From: Drosophila persimilis
Taxonomy: Eukaryota > Arthropoda > Insecta > Diptera > Drosophilidae
Assembly (NCBI RefSeq): GCF_003286085.1
Contig: NW_020825345.1
Location: 868,001 to 932,000, forward strand
Direction: 5' to 3'
Length of the DNA stretch: 64,000 nt
Shown: positions 24,984-38,386 of the stretch, piece after piece
Layout: each line of letters opens with the position of its first letter
How positions within the stretch are numbered: position 1 is the stretch's first letter
Notes under the pieces: generated by a model
Seen by the model: only the letters and a program-made list of their open reading frames with translations
What the model was told of the DNA's origin: nothing
Database searches by the model: none
Translations under genes and position numbers: made by a program

Positions 24984-27636
24984 AATGATTATGAAAACTT
25001 CAACAAACTGCAAAAGAGCGCAACAGTGGCCTGCAACATACAACGAAAACGGTGGCAGCAAAGGGAAGTGGCAGTGGAAGTGGACCAGCCAGTAGTGGGG
25101 GAGGGGGCGGGGGCTAGTGGGGGGGGAGTGGCAATGTTGGTGGCGACACGAAAAACGAATGTAAAACACACACAAAAATGCATAGAAACACAAATTGCAA
25201 TGAAAACCAAAATAAAAAGGGCGGGGGGCGAGGAGGTGTACTGCCAGAGGGAAAGAGAGGCAGAGAGAGGGAGACAGAACTAAATGAAAATGTTAATAAA
25301 ATGTGCAACAACAAGAGCTGCAACAGCAGCGGCAGCGGCAGAGGCAGAGGCAGCAACAAAAGAGTAACGAAAGCTAAAAGAAAAACTAAACCAAAGAACG
25401 GAAGAAGCGTCGAACTGCAGCAGGAAAAGCAGCTGGAAAATGGTCGGAAAAAGAGGTGGGTGGGGCGGGCGGGGGGCACAGAAAACCCCCGTGAAAGTAG
25501 GCCTCGGAATTCAAGTAGTTTTTCGGGAAAGGCCCCCCCCCCCCCCCCACCACCCCCCACCTACGACAGACTCTGTCATTAATCAATGTTTTCTGTATTT
25601 TGCAGCCGATTTTCCGGGCGATTTCCCAAAACTGGTTTTAGATGCGAGTTTTTCCTTGGGAACTCCCTTCATTTTCCATGCCACACAATCAATCTTCATG
25701 GAAAAGTCGAGATATCGCAAAGAGAGAGGGCGAGGGGAGAGGGGGGGTTGGGGAAAACTAAAACTAGAAGATGCCCCAAAATATGTTGCAAATTTGGTAT
25801 TTTTTAAGCAGATTTTCGATCTCATTCATCATTTTTCGAGGGGCTCCATCGATTCGCGGGCTTTTCATTAAATTTTCCCCTCTCTCTCTCTCTTTTTTGG
25901 TGTTGTTGTTTTTCCGAAAGATCTCATCATTCATCGGCCCCACCCTCTTCACCCTCCCCCCTTCGTTGGTCGCTGGCGAAATGGTCTCCTGATGCTGCTG
26001 ACTGATCCACAAATATTTGTATTCATTTCATGATAATTCTCTTTGCTTTTGCCGCTTGCAGCATTGTCTGTGGGGCACCGGCGGTGCCCCATTGGTTTTG
26101 TGCACCGCGGGTGACCTTCGAACGCACTTCTCTACCCCCCCCTCGTCGCCTCCTCGTCGCCAGCCAATTGCGAGTGCACCAAATAATGCGCGCGACCTTG
26201 TCCCAAACTGGCAATCAGTACGAGACCTGCCACCACCCGCCGCCCCCCCCCCCCCCCCCCTGCGCACACCCTCCCCAGGCAGAACGTCGCGTTGTTCAGC
26301 GTCCAGCTGTGTGACGCGTAATTTTGCAAAAAAAAACACACAACAGATTGGGGCGGACAGGAAAAGGGGTGGCCGGGTGGGGCAGGGGGGGGTGGCAGGG
26401 GTAAAAAAGTGTCAAAGTCAACGCTGAATACTGTCTAAAGCAATAGATTCATTCCGTTCGTTCCGTCGTTTCGTATCGTTTTTGCCGTTGCAAAAGATTA
26501 CGAATACGCAGTGGTGTCTGCCTTCTCCTTCCCCTCCTCCTCCTCTTCCGATTATCTGTTCCTTTGGGTGTCTCCCTCCCCTCCCCCAAGGTGGGTCCCG
26601 CGGGTGCCATGCTACCAGAGAGCTTTGATGACATTTGCCTTTGTCTTTTACAACATATCTCCTGCCACTGCTCCTGCCCCCGCCCCCGCCCACGCCACTG
26701 CTCCTGCTCTAGCTCCCGCCTCTCTTCCCCTCTTATGGCATAGCTCCCCTTTGGGGCATGGCATTGCCGGCTTATACTACAGTTTTCGCAGCTATTTACA
26801 GATTTGCCACAAGTCTCCATCTCCTCCTCCTCCTCCTCCTCAGACACACACACAATCCTCCCTCCCCTCCTCATGTGTGGAGTAGGTTGAGTGTGGTTTA
26901 GGGGGGGCTGGGGGCGCCAGTTAGTTGGTTCGTGGTTAGGGGGGGAGGGGGAAGGGAGGGTTGGGGCTGCGCTAAGCTTACGAGTCATAAACAAGTCAAC
27001 GCAACATGTCCGATTAGTAGTGCAACCACCGACGACTGGCATTTGTCACCCACAGCCTAAGCCACGAGCGTGTGGGCGTGTGGGCGGGGGGAGTGGCAAG
27101 AAGATGCTGCCTGCCACACGACGATTATTCCTTGCCTTCCTGCCTGCCACCGAACTCTAATCTGCACTTGCAGAAACAAATCCCCACACAAAGATCCTTC
27201 AGACGAGCGAGAGGGACAGAAGAGTGATATATGGGGGACCCCAATGAGGCAGGCAGGCCAGGATCCAAAGGATCCCGTGCGATCTGCCGCTAATCTATCT
27301 CTAAATTTCAATTAATTCCCGTGCCCGCAGTTTTGTATCTTTTTGTCGAGTGTATCTGCCATCGAATGCCGCTCTATGGCCTGCCGCGGGGGGGGGGCAT
27401 GGTGGGGGGCATGGGGGAGGTAGAGCCCTGCTGCTCTGCTGCTCGGTCACATTTGCTTGCATTACGAAATAATTGTAAAGCGCACGTCACTTTTCTATAG
27501 GCCTTCGTCTGTCTATCCAGTTCCGCCCCCCTCCTCCCCCTCCCCCCCACACTCTGGGGCAACAGCAGCAGCAGCACTCTTGGGCCATTCATGCGCAAGT
27601 CGTCATCCATCGCCCCATTCACGGAGGCCCATGTGC

Positions 27637-27710
27637 CTGTCCCGAACCCGTACACAGACCCGGACCCAGACCCGGACCCGGGCCCGGTCTCGGGCTCGGG
27701 CTCCGTTCAG
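27637..27710. repeat. CCCGGA/GGGCTC hexamer array
   Basis: ACCCGGACCCAG-type hexamers passing into GGGCTCGG units, followed by CTCTGC/CACTGC hexamers up to about 27825. Confidence 0.7.
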
Positions 27711-28836
27711 CGAGGTTTTGGCTTTGTGCTTGACGCCCGCCACTGCCACTGTCTCTGTCTCTGTCTCTGGCTCTGGCTTTGCCTCAGTCTCTGCCACTGC
27801 CTCTGCCACTGCCACTGCCACTGCGCTGACGTTCGCTTTGCCGCTTGTTTGCCATTCAAAATCCGTTCAGACTTTTGTATGCACATCACAAGTGTTGCCC
27901 TCTCGCTTCTTCTGCATTAAATTTGCATATAATGCCATCTCTCTCTGCCCTTTCTTTCTTCTCTCCCTCTCCCTCTCCCTCTCCCACTCTCCCCTCTATC
28001 GCTATCTCCCTCGCGCTGCACTAGTTGACGTTTTCTATTGTGGCTTCATTGTTGAATAGAAAAAATGTGCAAAATAGTAACGAAAAAAAAGAAACGAAAA
28101 GAAAAGAAAAATAGCAAAACAGCCAGAGGGGCAGCACCTCCACGCTCCACCCCCCCCCACCATGCCACACACGCATGCTGCTGCCACACGCGCTGCCTCT
28201 TGCCGCCGCTGCATCTCCACTGCGTGGACGTGGACGTGGATGCCATGCCGCTTACATGGAAATAAAAGTGCAGATCTTGTAACTTTAGTAATTTTTCACA
28301 TGACAAATTATGTGAGCGGCGACCAGAGCGGGACAAGGTGCAGGAGGCGACGGAGGAGTACTGTGTCGAGAGGCCAACAAAGGGGAGCAATGGGGGCGGG
28401 GCGGGAACAGACAGACACTCGTGGAGCACCACCAGCAGAGAGGGAGAGGCCATCCAAAAGGCGCCGAGTTGTGGCTTTTGAAAGCGGACAGAGTCCGCAT
28501 TATGCAACAATGTGTGGCAGGCGGCATTAGAATGTATAAAACATTAAATAACTTTAAGGGCATGCCTTTAAGGTGGGGAAAGGAAGTCCCTGGAACCCGT
28601 ACCCCCTCTCCACCAAGCTCTGGCCCCCAAAAGGTGTGTTGGGGCAACAGATTTAAGTCCCGTATCGTGACTCCTCTCACACACCAACAAAATTATAAAG
28701 CGATTTTTCCGTGCTGCTAAAAGCCAAACATCGAGTAAAATCCAATGCACATTTTATTTCATTATTTTCATTGCCTCGTCCCCACAAAATCCTCTGGACA
28801 ATTTGACTCCCGCCAGGCCCAAAGCGACGCAGCAGC

Positions 28837-28967
28837 AGGAGGAGGAGGAGGAGGAGGAAGAGGAGGAGGAGGAGGAGGAGGAGGAGGAGGAGGAGGAGGA
28901 GGAGGAGGAGGAGGAGGAGGAGGAGGAGGAGGAGGAGGAGGAGGAGGAGGAGCAGGAGCAGGAGCAG
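28837..28967. repeat. Long (GGA)n polypurine tract
   Basis: About 130 bp of nearly pure GGA repeat, with one GGAAGA interruption and a GGAGCA tail. It produces long glycine, glutamate, leucine, serine or proline frames that are not genes. Confidence 0.95.
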
Positions 28968-29849
28968 GACCAGTGACAGAATGTGAGCAGAGGGTGGCTT
29001 CCGAGGGTCGAAGCTTTGATACCCTAGCAGGCACGAGACCTCGAAGGTATTCCTTTTGGGGCAGCAGCCCATTATACCCTCTGCCAGGGTGTGCCACCCC
29101 CCCCCCCCCTGCCCGACTAATCCTGATGACTATCATGTGCGGCTATCAACAACATCATCAAAATGCACCGGCAACAACAAAAACAAAAAACGAGAACAAG
29201 AAAGACCAAGCAACATGAGGTGCAGAGGAAGGGAGGGAGGGGGAGGCGATGGCGATGGCAGAGGAAGGAAAATGGATGAAGAACCACTGCAATTGCTTCG
29301 TGGTTACAACCTTTTCACTAAGAGAATGTAGTGCAGAGCAGGCAGGATGGGGGGAGGGAGGGAGGGACGAGAATGTAGAGAGGATAGCGGAAATCGTTGG
29401 ACACAAAACTAAAACGCATCGAGAGCACAGACAAGGCTAGACAAGGGGGCTGTAGAGGTACAAATGTGTCTGTGTGTCTGTGTGTGTGTGTGTGTGTGGC
29501 CTGCTAGAGAGATAGAGACAGTTATGGGAGCTGGAGAGTTGTAGAGAGTTGAAGGAGAGGAGGGGAGAGGCGAGGCGAGGCGAGGCGAACGCTAGGCCAA
29601 AGCATAAATATGCTGCTGCCGACAATTGTCTGAGACATTCGAAGGCAGCGCAGCCCAACGCCGCTCAGCGCCAGGCCACCGCCGGCAGAGGCTGAGTGTG
29701 TGAAAGCGACACTAAGCGGGGGTAGCGGGGACGAACGACAATCCCATAGTGGGTGTGCATAAGAGGACGGTGGGCTGGGGCAAGAGAAAACACGCAAAAC
29801 AGAGCAGAAATATGAACCGATGGTCAGGGAGAGGGAGTGCAAAAGTGAG

Positions 29850-30032
29850 ACTGAGCGGAGAGTGGAGAGCGGAGAGCCTAGAGAGTGAGCGGTAAGCGAG
29901 CGTCAGACAAAGCCAGGCACCGGCAACGGCGGCTAAATGTTGGCCAGGCGGCGGCAGCGGCAGAAGCAGCAAATCTTTTATAAAGCAGCAGCGTACCCAC
30001 ACTGAGAGAGAGAGAGAGAGGGGGGGGAGGGA
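29850..30032 (-). promoter_or_regulatory. TATA plus GAGA cluster in Rbp6 intron 1
   Basis: The segment CTTTTATAAAG (29975-29985) is a TATA-like element readable on either strand. A run of GAGAG (30004-30020) lies upstream in the minus direction, and a TCAGTC initiator-like motif on the minus strand lies near 29855. The combination could be an internal Rbp6 promoter, but spacing between TATA and the initiator is not canonical. Confidence 0.2.
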
Positions 30033-33000
30033 GAGATACGATGGTAGTACAGTGGGTGATGAGTGTTGAAACAATAACAAAAACCAACTCTGGGGGGGTC
30101 ACAGTAGGTGAAGCGGATAATAAACTACTGTTCACGTTTTCCAAAATTAAATATTCGCATACAAATATTAATGAAATATTCAAATTATTTATTTATTTAG
30201 TCAATGTTTACAGCGCGAGTTATTCAACTGGAAAATGCCACGCAGATCTCTGTGCGAAAACTTTGCATTTTGTAACCCACTGTGTAGGCCGGGACGCGAC
30301 GTGTGCTTGTGGCCTGCCTGTGGGTGGGTGTGTGTGCCTGTATGTGTGTGTGTGTGTGCTTGATAGTGTGCGTAATGCGAATGTGCACGAAAAAGCGTAA
30401 TAGAAAAAGAACTTTACAGTTGCATCGATTTAATCGTGCGGAAAGCTAAATATGAAGGAGAAGAGCAGAGGAGAGAGGCCCATAGAGAGAGAGAGCGGGA
30501 GAGAGCAAAAAGGGGTCCGACCAAGGCGGCGGACCCAGCGACCGGCGACTGCGTCTGGAGGCAACGTCATCAGCATCTCTCTATGGGCTGTAGGGCGGGA
30601 ACGGTGAGGGGGGTGGCCAGGGGTTCACTGGGGCAGAGGCACAGCCTAAATTGGGATACGCTTCGGCTCATTTAAAGCAATTCTACTGCCGCTCTACTGC
30701 CGACATCGCTGCAAACACAAACACAATTACCAGTACATGCAATTTATAATGAATAGCGAACGAAGGGGAGGGGTGGGAAAGTGGGGGCGCAGCGCGGGTT
30801 TTTGGCGGGGTAGGGGTGGGGGATAGAGGGTGCATTGGGGGGTCATATAACCCGCTGCACTTTGCGGTTCAAAGGATGCATTGTGCCGACTGCGATACAG
30901 ATAGCAAAACTTTTGCGCTGCTTTCCTCTTTTCCACTTAGTTCTTCGTTTCCATTTCTCCATTTCTTGCAGTTTTCTTCTTTCTTTTTTTTATCGTTTAT
31001 TGCATAACATACGCCCCACTTTTGCGCGGGAGGAGGAAACGGAGCCGGTAGACAGCGGCGGCAGCCAGGCGACCAATATAATGTTTGCCTACACCTATAA
31101 CTGTTCCTCTCCTTCTCCTTCTCTTGTTCTTGTTCCTGTTTCTGTTTCGGTTCTGTTCTGTTCCACCCAAATCCCATTCGACGTCATTTTCTAATGGCGG
31201 CGGCTTATACTTCCTAACCAGGAAGAGAGTTTACTTTTTATTTTGCTGCCAAAAGTTATGACTGCATTTAGCAGCAGGAAAGGCAGCAGGGAAAACTTTC
31301 CTTAGCCTTGCATTGATTTCAAAAGAAAATCGCACAGAGAGAAATGTACTTTTTAGGCTAAGTATTGTGCTCGAGACTACAGCTGCTCCCTCTCCCGCCG
31401 TCTCCCACCCATCTCATGTCAAGTAACTCCATTTTAATCGAACTGTTTACTTAAAAGTGCAACTAAGGCAAATGAAAAGTTTTAGGTTTCCCCAAATGGC
31501 GTGTCAGACGGGTAAGGAGATTGTAAATTGAATTTTGATAATGTCAATTGTGGAATTGCACACAAAAGTTTTTGCTATTTTTGCGGTTTAAGTGGATCTT
31601 CTCTCTCCTACCCACCACCGCCACCACTACAACCACACACACGCTCTCCTTCTCTGCCATTACAAAGTTCCGTTATTTGCTGGCTGCGGGCAGCAGATTT
31701 TGTCTCAACAAAAATCATGAATGTACACATTTATACAGAAAATAAACCCATTAAAACTCACCCGCCAGCTAACAAACATTGCAATCCCATAAAGGGGCAA
31801 TATTTTGCAATTTGTTAACACATTTTAAAGCACTTTAAAACGACCGAAAACGAGACGCACCACGCACACGAACACGCACAGAAAACAATATATCGATGAC
31901 CGGCTGACCGGCTGACCGAGTGGACCGATGATCGCTATCGCGCTATCGAGTGCTGCTGAACAGCCATCGATTGATCGCTCCAGTGTTGGCAGTGTCCAGC
32001 ATCTGTTTCGTCTGTTATTGTTTTTGTTTTTGTTTCTGTTTCTGTTTTATTGTTAGTTATAAAACGAAATCTGCAGCAAAGCTGGCCGGACTGGCCGGGC
32101 TGGCACTTTACGCTAATGGCTGGCTGCCTGCCCCAGAGTCAAATTGCCCCAGGTCTCATTATGCATACCAAATGAAAGCTTATTGGCCGGACAAACAGCA
32201 CAAACACGAATGCACGGGGACGGGGACACATCAGGGACTGTGCTGCGGGGACACGGACAAGGGATACGATACGGGGACTACGACAATGACAAGCAAACAA
32301 CAGTTTGGGGCAATATGGAACTGCGCCGCACACAGCGACACAAAATCATTTGAAAGCAATTATATCGGACAAACAGGAGAAGTACATTGTGGATGTGACA
32401 GACGATTGGGTTGGGTAAATGGCGATGGGGATGGGGATGGGGATGGTGATGGGGTCCGGTCACTCTCCGTTTTCCGTGGCTCCGTGCTCCTCCGTAGTCC
32501 GCGTAGAACATAGTACAATGAATCAATTTACGAAACGTAACAAAGCCGCAATTACAAGCAGAGCGAGAGCGAGAGAGAGAGGGGCAGAGACAGAGACGGA
32601 GACAAGAAACAAAACGACAATTATGAAAAGAGCAGCGAGTGCAATTGCATTGCCACGCCAAACCGTCCCTTCCCCATCCCCCCACCCCTACCCTTCCGCG
32701 AATGACAACAACCTCTCTAACGGTTGCTGCACCAGTCGCTCATTGCATTCCCTCCATCGTGGTTCTCGCTGTTGTTGTTTCTATTGCTGTTGCTGGTGCT
32801 TCTGTCGATTCCTAGGCCCAAATTTTCGAAAGGGAGCGCTGGACGAGAGCGTGTACTGTTTTGTTTTTTTGTTTTTTTTTGCATTGCTTTTGGTTTTTCT
32901 CTGTTTTTGGGTGCCGCGTGTCAGTTCTAATGGATAATTGTCGAACCCGAATACCAATGCGGATGCCGTTGTCGTACGTAGCCATGTTCCCGCTGCTTCT

Positions 33001-35034
33001 GCTGCTGCCGCTGTCGTAGCTCATTCGCAGAGGGTAGCAGGGGATGGATTAGCTAGCTAAGCCACTGAGGGGGCGATGGGGACGCCCCAAAAATAACCCA
33101 AATACTTGTTGATTCACAGCCTGTTGGCGCAATCTATAATATTTGATGATTGCTCAAGAGTTTTGGAGATAAATCGGTGCGAAGATTCCTTTGGATATCT
33201 GAGAAGCACGTTTTAGAGGACCTTCACACACAGAGAGCCTCCTGCATGCAGAGTACATAATTTGTCCTCAAGGATTTCAGGTATCGAGTGTCATTCGTGG
33301 CTGTTTTTTGGCTTCATCTAAGAAGTAATTAAGAAATATTAAGAAAAATACACCCTGCTCTCCTTTTGAACATGAATTTATGGACAGTACACCCCATACA
33401 ACCAATACTCATCATTTTCTATTCCAAGAAAGCTTTGGATTCTCCTTATGTTTGAATTTTCCAAACTAAATTTACCCCAAAAGCCAAATAAAGGTAAACA
33501 TATCAATTCGTTACTCATATCTGCGCCAGCGAGTGAAGCGAGTGAGCCGGGGGTGGGCACAAGCCAGCGAGACGAGTGTGCAGGGGAACAATCCCTACCC
33601 AGAACGATCCCCCTTCTCCATTATAAAGGGTATCCTGCTAATCGATCAGCCTCGCCGCCAATGCCCGTCTCAATGCTCCACTCATTTGTTTGCTTTTGCT
33701 GCTTTTCATTTGCCACTAAAAATACATTGGCAAAGTGAATTATATTAATAGCAGGGCATTTATTTAGCTATTTCAAAGTTTTGTTGCATGTGTTTTACTT
33801 TTTATTTGCATTTTCTTGCGCCTTTGTGTTTATTTACTTTGCCATTTTGCGCCAGAAGAAGATCTCATCAGCCACCGATCGCCTCAGCCTTTCTCCTGCC
33901 TCTCGGGGGCCAAAGATCTCTCCCCCTTGTCCTCTATAAATTTTCGGAGGCAAAAGATCTGCCGTCGCCTCCTGTTTTTCCCCACCGCAGATGCCTTTTC
34001 CATGGACTGGGGGGATTGGAGGCCCTTTTAAAAGATTTATAAAGTTGCCACAAGAAAGAGAGTCCGAGAGTGGATGAGTGGATGAGTGGGAGATGGATGA
34101 GCAGGAAGGCGGGACCGAGACCGGGAGACCGTTCAAATTTACTGAGCCATGGCGATCGCCGAGAGGAGAGCCACCGACCGACCGACAGACCGACCGACCG
34201 CCAGTGAACGAAACTGTGAATGGAATTGTATTCGCATGATATTCCCCCGAAGTTGCACAACCGAAATAGAGCTACAGATTGGAGGATAGGAGGATAGGGA
34301 GAAAGAGAGCGAGAGAGAGAGAGTGAAAGATACAAAAAAGACACAAAGATGCGGATGCATTTGTATCTGTATCTGCAGCCGTATCTGTATCTGGGGGGAG
34401 CGTCATCAAAAGGTATTTTACATTAATTCAAGATTTATGCATTCAACATTCGCGCTACTAGGTGCTGCATTTCCCATTCGTGCAACGCCACACAAACTTT
34501 TACCCGACTCCCGCCCGCAGTTGTTGCAAACAGTTGCAACTGTTGCCAGTGTGGCACCTGCCAACATCAGCGGAGCAGCAGCGGCAGTGGCAGCGGCAGC
34601 GGCAGCAGGTGATCCATTTCTTTTATCCGGTAGCCTAAGGCCCGCTGCCCTGCCTGCCACTTGAAGATGCAACATGCCCCAGCCTATTTTTGTGGCTGCT
34701 GCTGCTGCTGCTGCAAGTTGGCCAAAAACTAATGCAAATAGACAAGAAGAGCTGCTGCATCAAACATGCCTACGGCCCTCCCCTCCCCTACCCTCCCCTC
34801 ACCAACCCTCCCATGTGCCACACACTCTTTGTGGAGTGCTGAAATTTGCAGCATTTCGATAATAGATATATATACAGGGAGGGGATATACGTATGTACAT
34901 CTGTATGTATCGCATGTATATGCATGAACTGCATAATTTATGGGGATTGCGTGTTCAATGGATTGCGACGGCTGTCCGAGGCCATATGGCCATAACTGCT
35001 CCTCATATCCCGCCCCTTGCTCTTCCATGAAGAT

Positions 35035-35078
35035 CTCTGCCCTGCCCTGCCCTGCCCTGCCCTGCCCTTCCCTGCTCT
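35035..35078. repeat. (CCCTG)n pentanucleotide repeat
   Basis: Seven or eight CCCTG units in tandem. A comparable CAGCC run lies at 20353-20386. Confidence 0.85.
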
Positions 35079-36189
35079 GCAGATGGAGATAATCTCTGGG
35101 CTCCCGCCCGATTTGATGGAGAGTTTCTCTGATTCATGTTGACACGGGAGATGGTTATAGAGAGCTCCATTAGTGTCTCATATTTAAGATTAACTTTGTT
35201 TGAAGTTGCAAAAAAGTTTGGCAAGCGCTATGATTACGAGATTTATTCTAGGGGTGTAGATCCATGATCTTTGAGCCCCCTCTCATAGGTTCTATTGGGG
35301 TATCTTAGAAGGAGTTTCCTATAGATTGGCCAGCTATCATCTTTTGCGAGATTTTTCTTTGATAAACAATGCATTTCGAAGCACCATTTCCCATAGATCA
35401 CTTTCCATTGCCTATTCAAAAACTTCTAATCCTCCCAGTCCTTACTCCAATTACACTCCTTTCCCCCCCTCCCCCCACCATTCATATGCATTCAGCGGGA
35501 GCCCCATTTCCATACCCATCTTTCCTTTCAGCTGCGGTCCCATTTGCCACACATGAATACTAATGCCACATCGATTGTGGCATTCCTCCTTTCATAATTT
35601 GTTCACTTCATGGACTGCGTCAAAAGGCTGTTTGTGTTTGTGTTTGGGTGCGTGTGTGTGTGTGTGTGCGCGCCCCACATCATCATTACCTTTCAATCAG
35701 TGCCAGCAGTGCCAGCAATGCCACTCGACTGCCAATCATGTGATCACTCATTTGTTTGTCCGATGCCGTATGACTTTCCACAGCCGTTGCATGCACCCCG
35801 CCCGAAACCTGATGCAAATTATCAGCAATGCAGCTTGCAATTAATCTGCTGCATATGACACCGCCGCAATCACAACTTAACCCATTTTCGGGACAGACTA
35901 TGATGCGGCACAGGAAGTGCCTGAGTGGCTAAGTGGCAGAGTCGCAGAGTGGCAGAGTGGCAGAGTGGCTGAGTGGCAGAGACTGGACCGATGATAAACT
36001 GTAACCAGAAGAAGGACGACCAAAGTCAGGACGAGAGCCGAGACTAGCAGTAACTGCAATGCACTAAAGCACTAAGCTCTCAATGGCTTTAATTGAATTT
36101 TGATGTCCTTGGCAAATTGTTTTCTAATTAGTTTCGCAGACTTTGCAGTCCCCTGTTCTCGTCCTGGTTCCGGCCTGGACGGTACCCGG

Positions 36190-36232
36190 ACTGGACTGGA
36201 CTCGGACTCGGACTCGGACTGGGCTGGACCCC
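36190..36232. repeat. GGACTC hexamer repeat
   Basis: GGACT and GGACTC units in tandem. Confidence 0.75.
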
Positions 36233-37157
36233 GTAGTTGACATAGAAAAAGTTTCTGTCAACAGCTCTAACTGCTTTCACACTTCCCTCCCCCCTCCCCA
36301 ATCGCAGCCCTCCATTTCCCCATTTCCCCGTTTCCCCGTTACCCCGGCCATTTCCCGCTCTTCAATAATGACAAACTTAAAACTAAAACAATTAATGCCA
36401 CAGCCACGACCTCAGACACACAGCAAAAACATTCAAGAACGGAACGAGATACAGATTTCGGTGAAGTGAAGATCCAGATACTCTCTTTGAGAGATACTCT
36501 GCGATCCAGATACTCTCTTGGGTTCTTGGGTTGTTGTGATGGAATTTGGTTAACATTTTGTGGCCTGCCATTCCTCCTCCAATGACAGCCCCTCCATTGG
36601 GCATGACTTTCAATCACTTTGTGATTTCGTCATCTTTTGAAATGCTTTTTCAGGGCTAACGTGGAAAGAACTTAAGCTTTGTATATACTCGTAGGTACAT
36701 GGATAGGTCTATGTCTAAGAACTGCACTAAATTAAACTGCATATTGTAGAAATTCTTTGAAAAACAGCCGCTCGATTGGGGGCTAATTTGGGAAAGTTCT
36801 GGAGCTATTAGCCTCCAAAAGTAGTACAGTTTCAGATCATAGCATCCCTTAAAATATGCTCCCAAGTGTCTTGGAGAACTTGGGTAGTATTGCCAAAGAA
36901 ATACAACAAAAAGGAAGAGAGATCTATAGCCAAAAAAACACCCATTGAAAGAAGCCCACTGACATCTAAGGGATCATAGGGATATGTAGATCCATAAAGA
37001 ACCTAGGGTCTAAGAACTTGTCAAACGTAGCTCTGTTTACGATGATATTCTACCTATGCCAGGGTCCAAGGAACACACTGTAGGACCCTCTTAAAGGGCA
37101 TAGACGGGTTGGAGACGGGTTGGAGGGGGGGGCGGAAAAAAAGAGAGAAACACTTAC

Positions 37158-37273
37158 CCAGGATCATTGGGCACCTCCGACGGCGAGCAGGGACCCAGCT
37201 CCACTTGCTGTTGCTGCTGCTGCTGCTGTTGTTGCTGTTGCTGCTGCTGCTGCTGCTCAATCTTGATGTCCAT
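37158..37273 (-). CDS. Rbp6: Rbp6 (Musashi-family RNA-binding protein), first coding exon
   Basis: Read on the minus strand, an ATG at 37273 opens a 38-codon exon: MDIKIE, then 17 glutamines (mixed CAG/CAA), then VELGPCSPSEVPNDP. It ends at a strong GTAAGTG donor after the two bases GG. Joining it to the exon at 23861-23901 restores a glycine and gives ...PNDPGKMFIGGLSWQTSP, the conserved entry into RRM1 of Musashi/Rbp6 proteins, so both phase and sequence match. The family binds short UAG-type motifs in mRNA 3' UTRs and controls translation, usually in neural and stem cells. The N-terminal tail upstream of RRM1 is variable in the family, and the glutamine run is probably length-polymorphic. 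The rest of RRM1, RRM2 and the C-terminus were not found in the window and should lie beyond its left edge. The family assignment is firm; Rbp6 rather than msi rests on the residues around the RRM start and on memory of the fly protein. Confidence 0.85.
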
Positions 37274-38365
37274 GATGATGTGGGGCGGTGTGGCTGGGGA
37301 TGTGTCTTGGGGATGAATGTTGTCTGCTGCTGCCTGCTGCTGCTGCTGCTGCGGCTGCTGCTGGTCTGTTGCTACTCTATAATTGTTGCGCTAACGTCTG
37401 CTGTCCGGGCATTGAGCGCGGTGAAGGCGGCGTGGCGTGGCGTGTGGCGTGGCGAGTGGCGTGTGGCGAGTGGCGTGTGGGTGGACGGGGGGATGCTGCT
37501 ACGATTACTACGGAACGGCTAACAGTCCCGGCCCTTAATCATTGGCCACGCTAGTGGCTGCTGCTGCTAATCTGCTGTTTGATTTGCTTGAGGATTCCTT
37601 GATTTCCATTTGGCTACTGGATTTTGCCACTTCCTTTGCTTCTGATTTTGCTTCTGCTTCTGCTTTTGGCTTGACTTTGTTTGGTTTTAGGTTTGCTTTT
37701 GGCCGTGGCTTTCCTTTGGCTAATAATCAAACAGAATTGTTCACGTCTTTGGTTACATTTCACACTGGGAATCACATTTCTTGGTTGCTTCTTTTGTTGC
37801 TTCTTCCTCCTCGTTTTGCAGGCCACTTTTGGTTAGAATTTTTTTTAACAAATTTGTTTTTTTTTTAGTTTATTTTTTTGTTTTTTTTTTTTGTGCTTAT
37901 GGGATTATTGTTATTATTGTTTTAAAAACGTTGCGTTAACTTTTGTTGGTTTTGTTGTTGGATTCTTATTGGTTTTAAGGCAACATCGTATCACTGCAAA
38001 AAAAAATTTGGTTTTGGTTGCGGTTTTGGGCTTGGTGGTTTTGGGGGCTTGGGGGGCGTGTGAAATTTAATTAAATTGTAATTTTAAACTTTTAGACATT
38101 GAAACTTTCGTGAGGCACCTCTCTTCCGCCTCCTCTCTTCGACGTTTCGATTCACAACAACAAAAAATGCAAAAAAAAAAGAGCTGCAACGTTTGGGTTG
38201 CGGCAGAGGCAGGGGCAGGGGCCTGCACAAAGAGTGTGGGTGCAAGAGAGACACGGGGGAGTGCAGGTGGCTGGGTGGCAGGTGCCAGGTGCCAGGTGCA
38301 CGGAATTGACGGCTGAGTGACAATTTGGATGCGGTACTGCACGAGAGAGTGAAATAGATCTGCCG
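37274..38365 (-). other. Rbp6: Probable Rbp6 5' untranslated region
   Basis: Upstream of the Rbp6 start codon the minus strand is CAG- and then A-rich, typical of long Drosophila leaders (AACAAA and CAGCAG runs, no long ORF). It extends to a TATA-type promoter near 38390. The 3' end just before the ATG includes a tandem of CACGCCACTCGC-like units (about 37425-37485) and another CAG run (37325-37365). I cannot exclude an intron inside this leader. The start site is inferred from the TATA box only. Confidence 0.45.
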
Positions 38366-38386
38366 CTTGAAATAAATTAGACTCTG

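Larger units (their letters stand above)
23902..37157 (-). other. Rbp6: Rbp6 intron 1
   Basis: This 13.3 kb intron lies between the GTAAGTG donor at 37157 and the TTGCAG acceptor ending at 23902. It is non-coding, with GAC, GGA, CCCTG and GGACTC tandem repeats, a 130-bp GGA tract (28.8-28.97 kb) and a TATA/GAGA cluster near 29.98 kb. No ORF here resembles a protein family. Confidence 0.75.

Noticed and set aside
28677-29218. Long glycine, leucine and proline frames on both strands
   Set aside because: They are translations of the GGA repeat.
37054-37260. Poly-serine minus-strand frame overlapping Rbp6 exon 1
   Set aside because: It is the same CAG repeat read in another frame. The glutamine frame is the one that joins correctly to the RRM1 exon.
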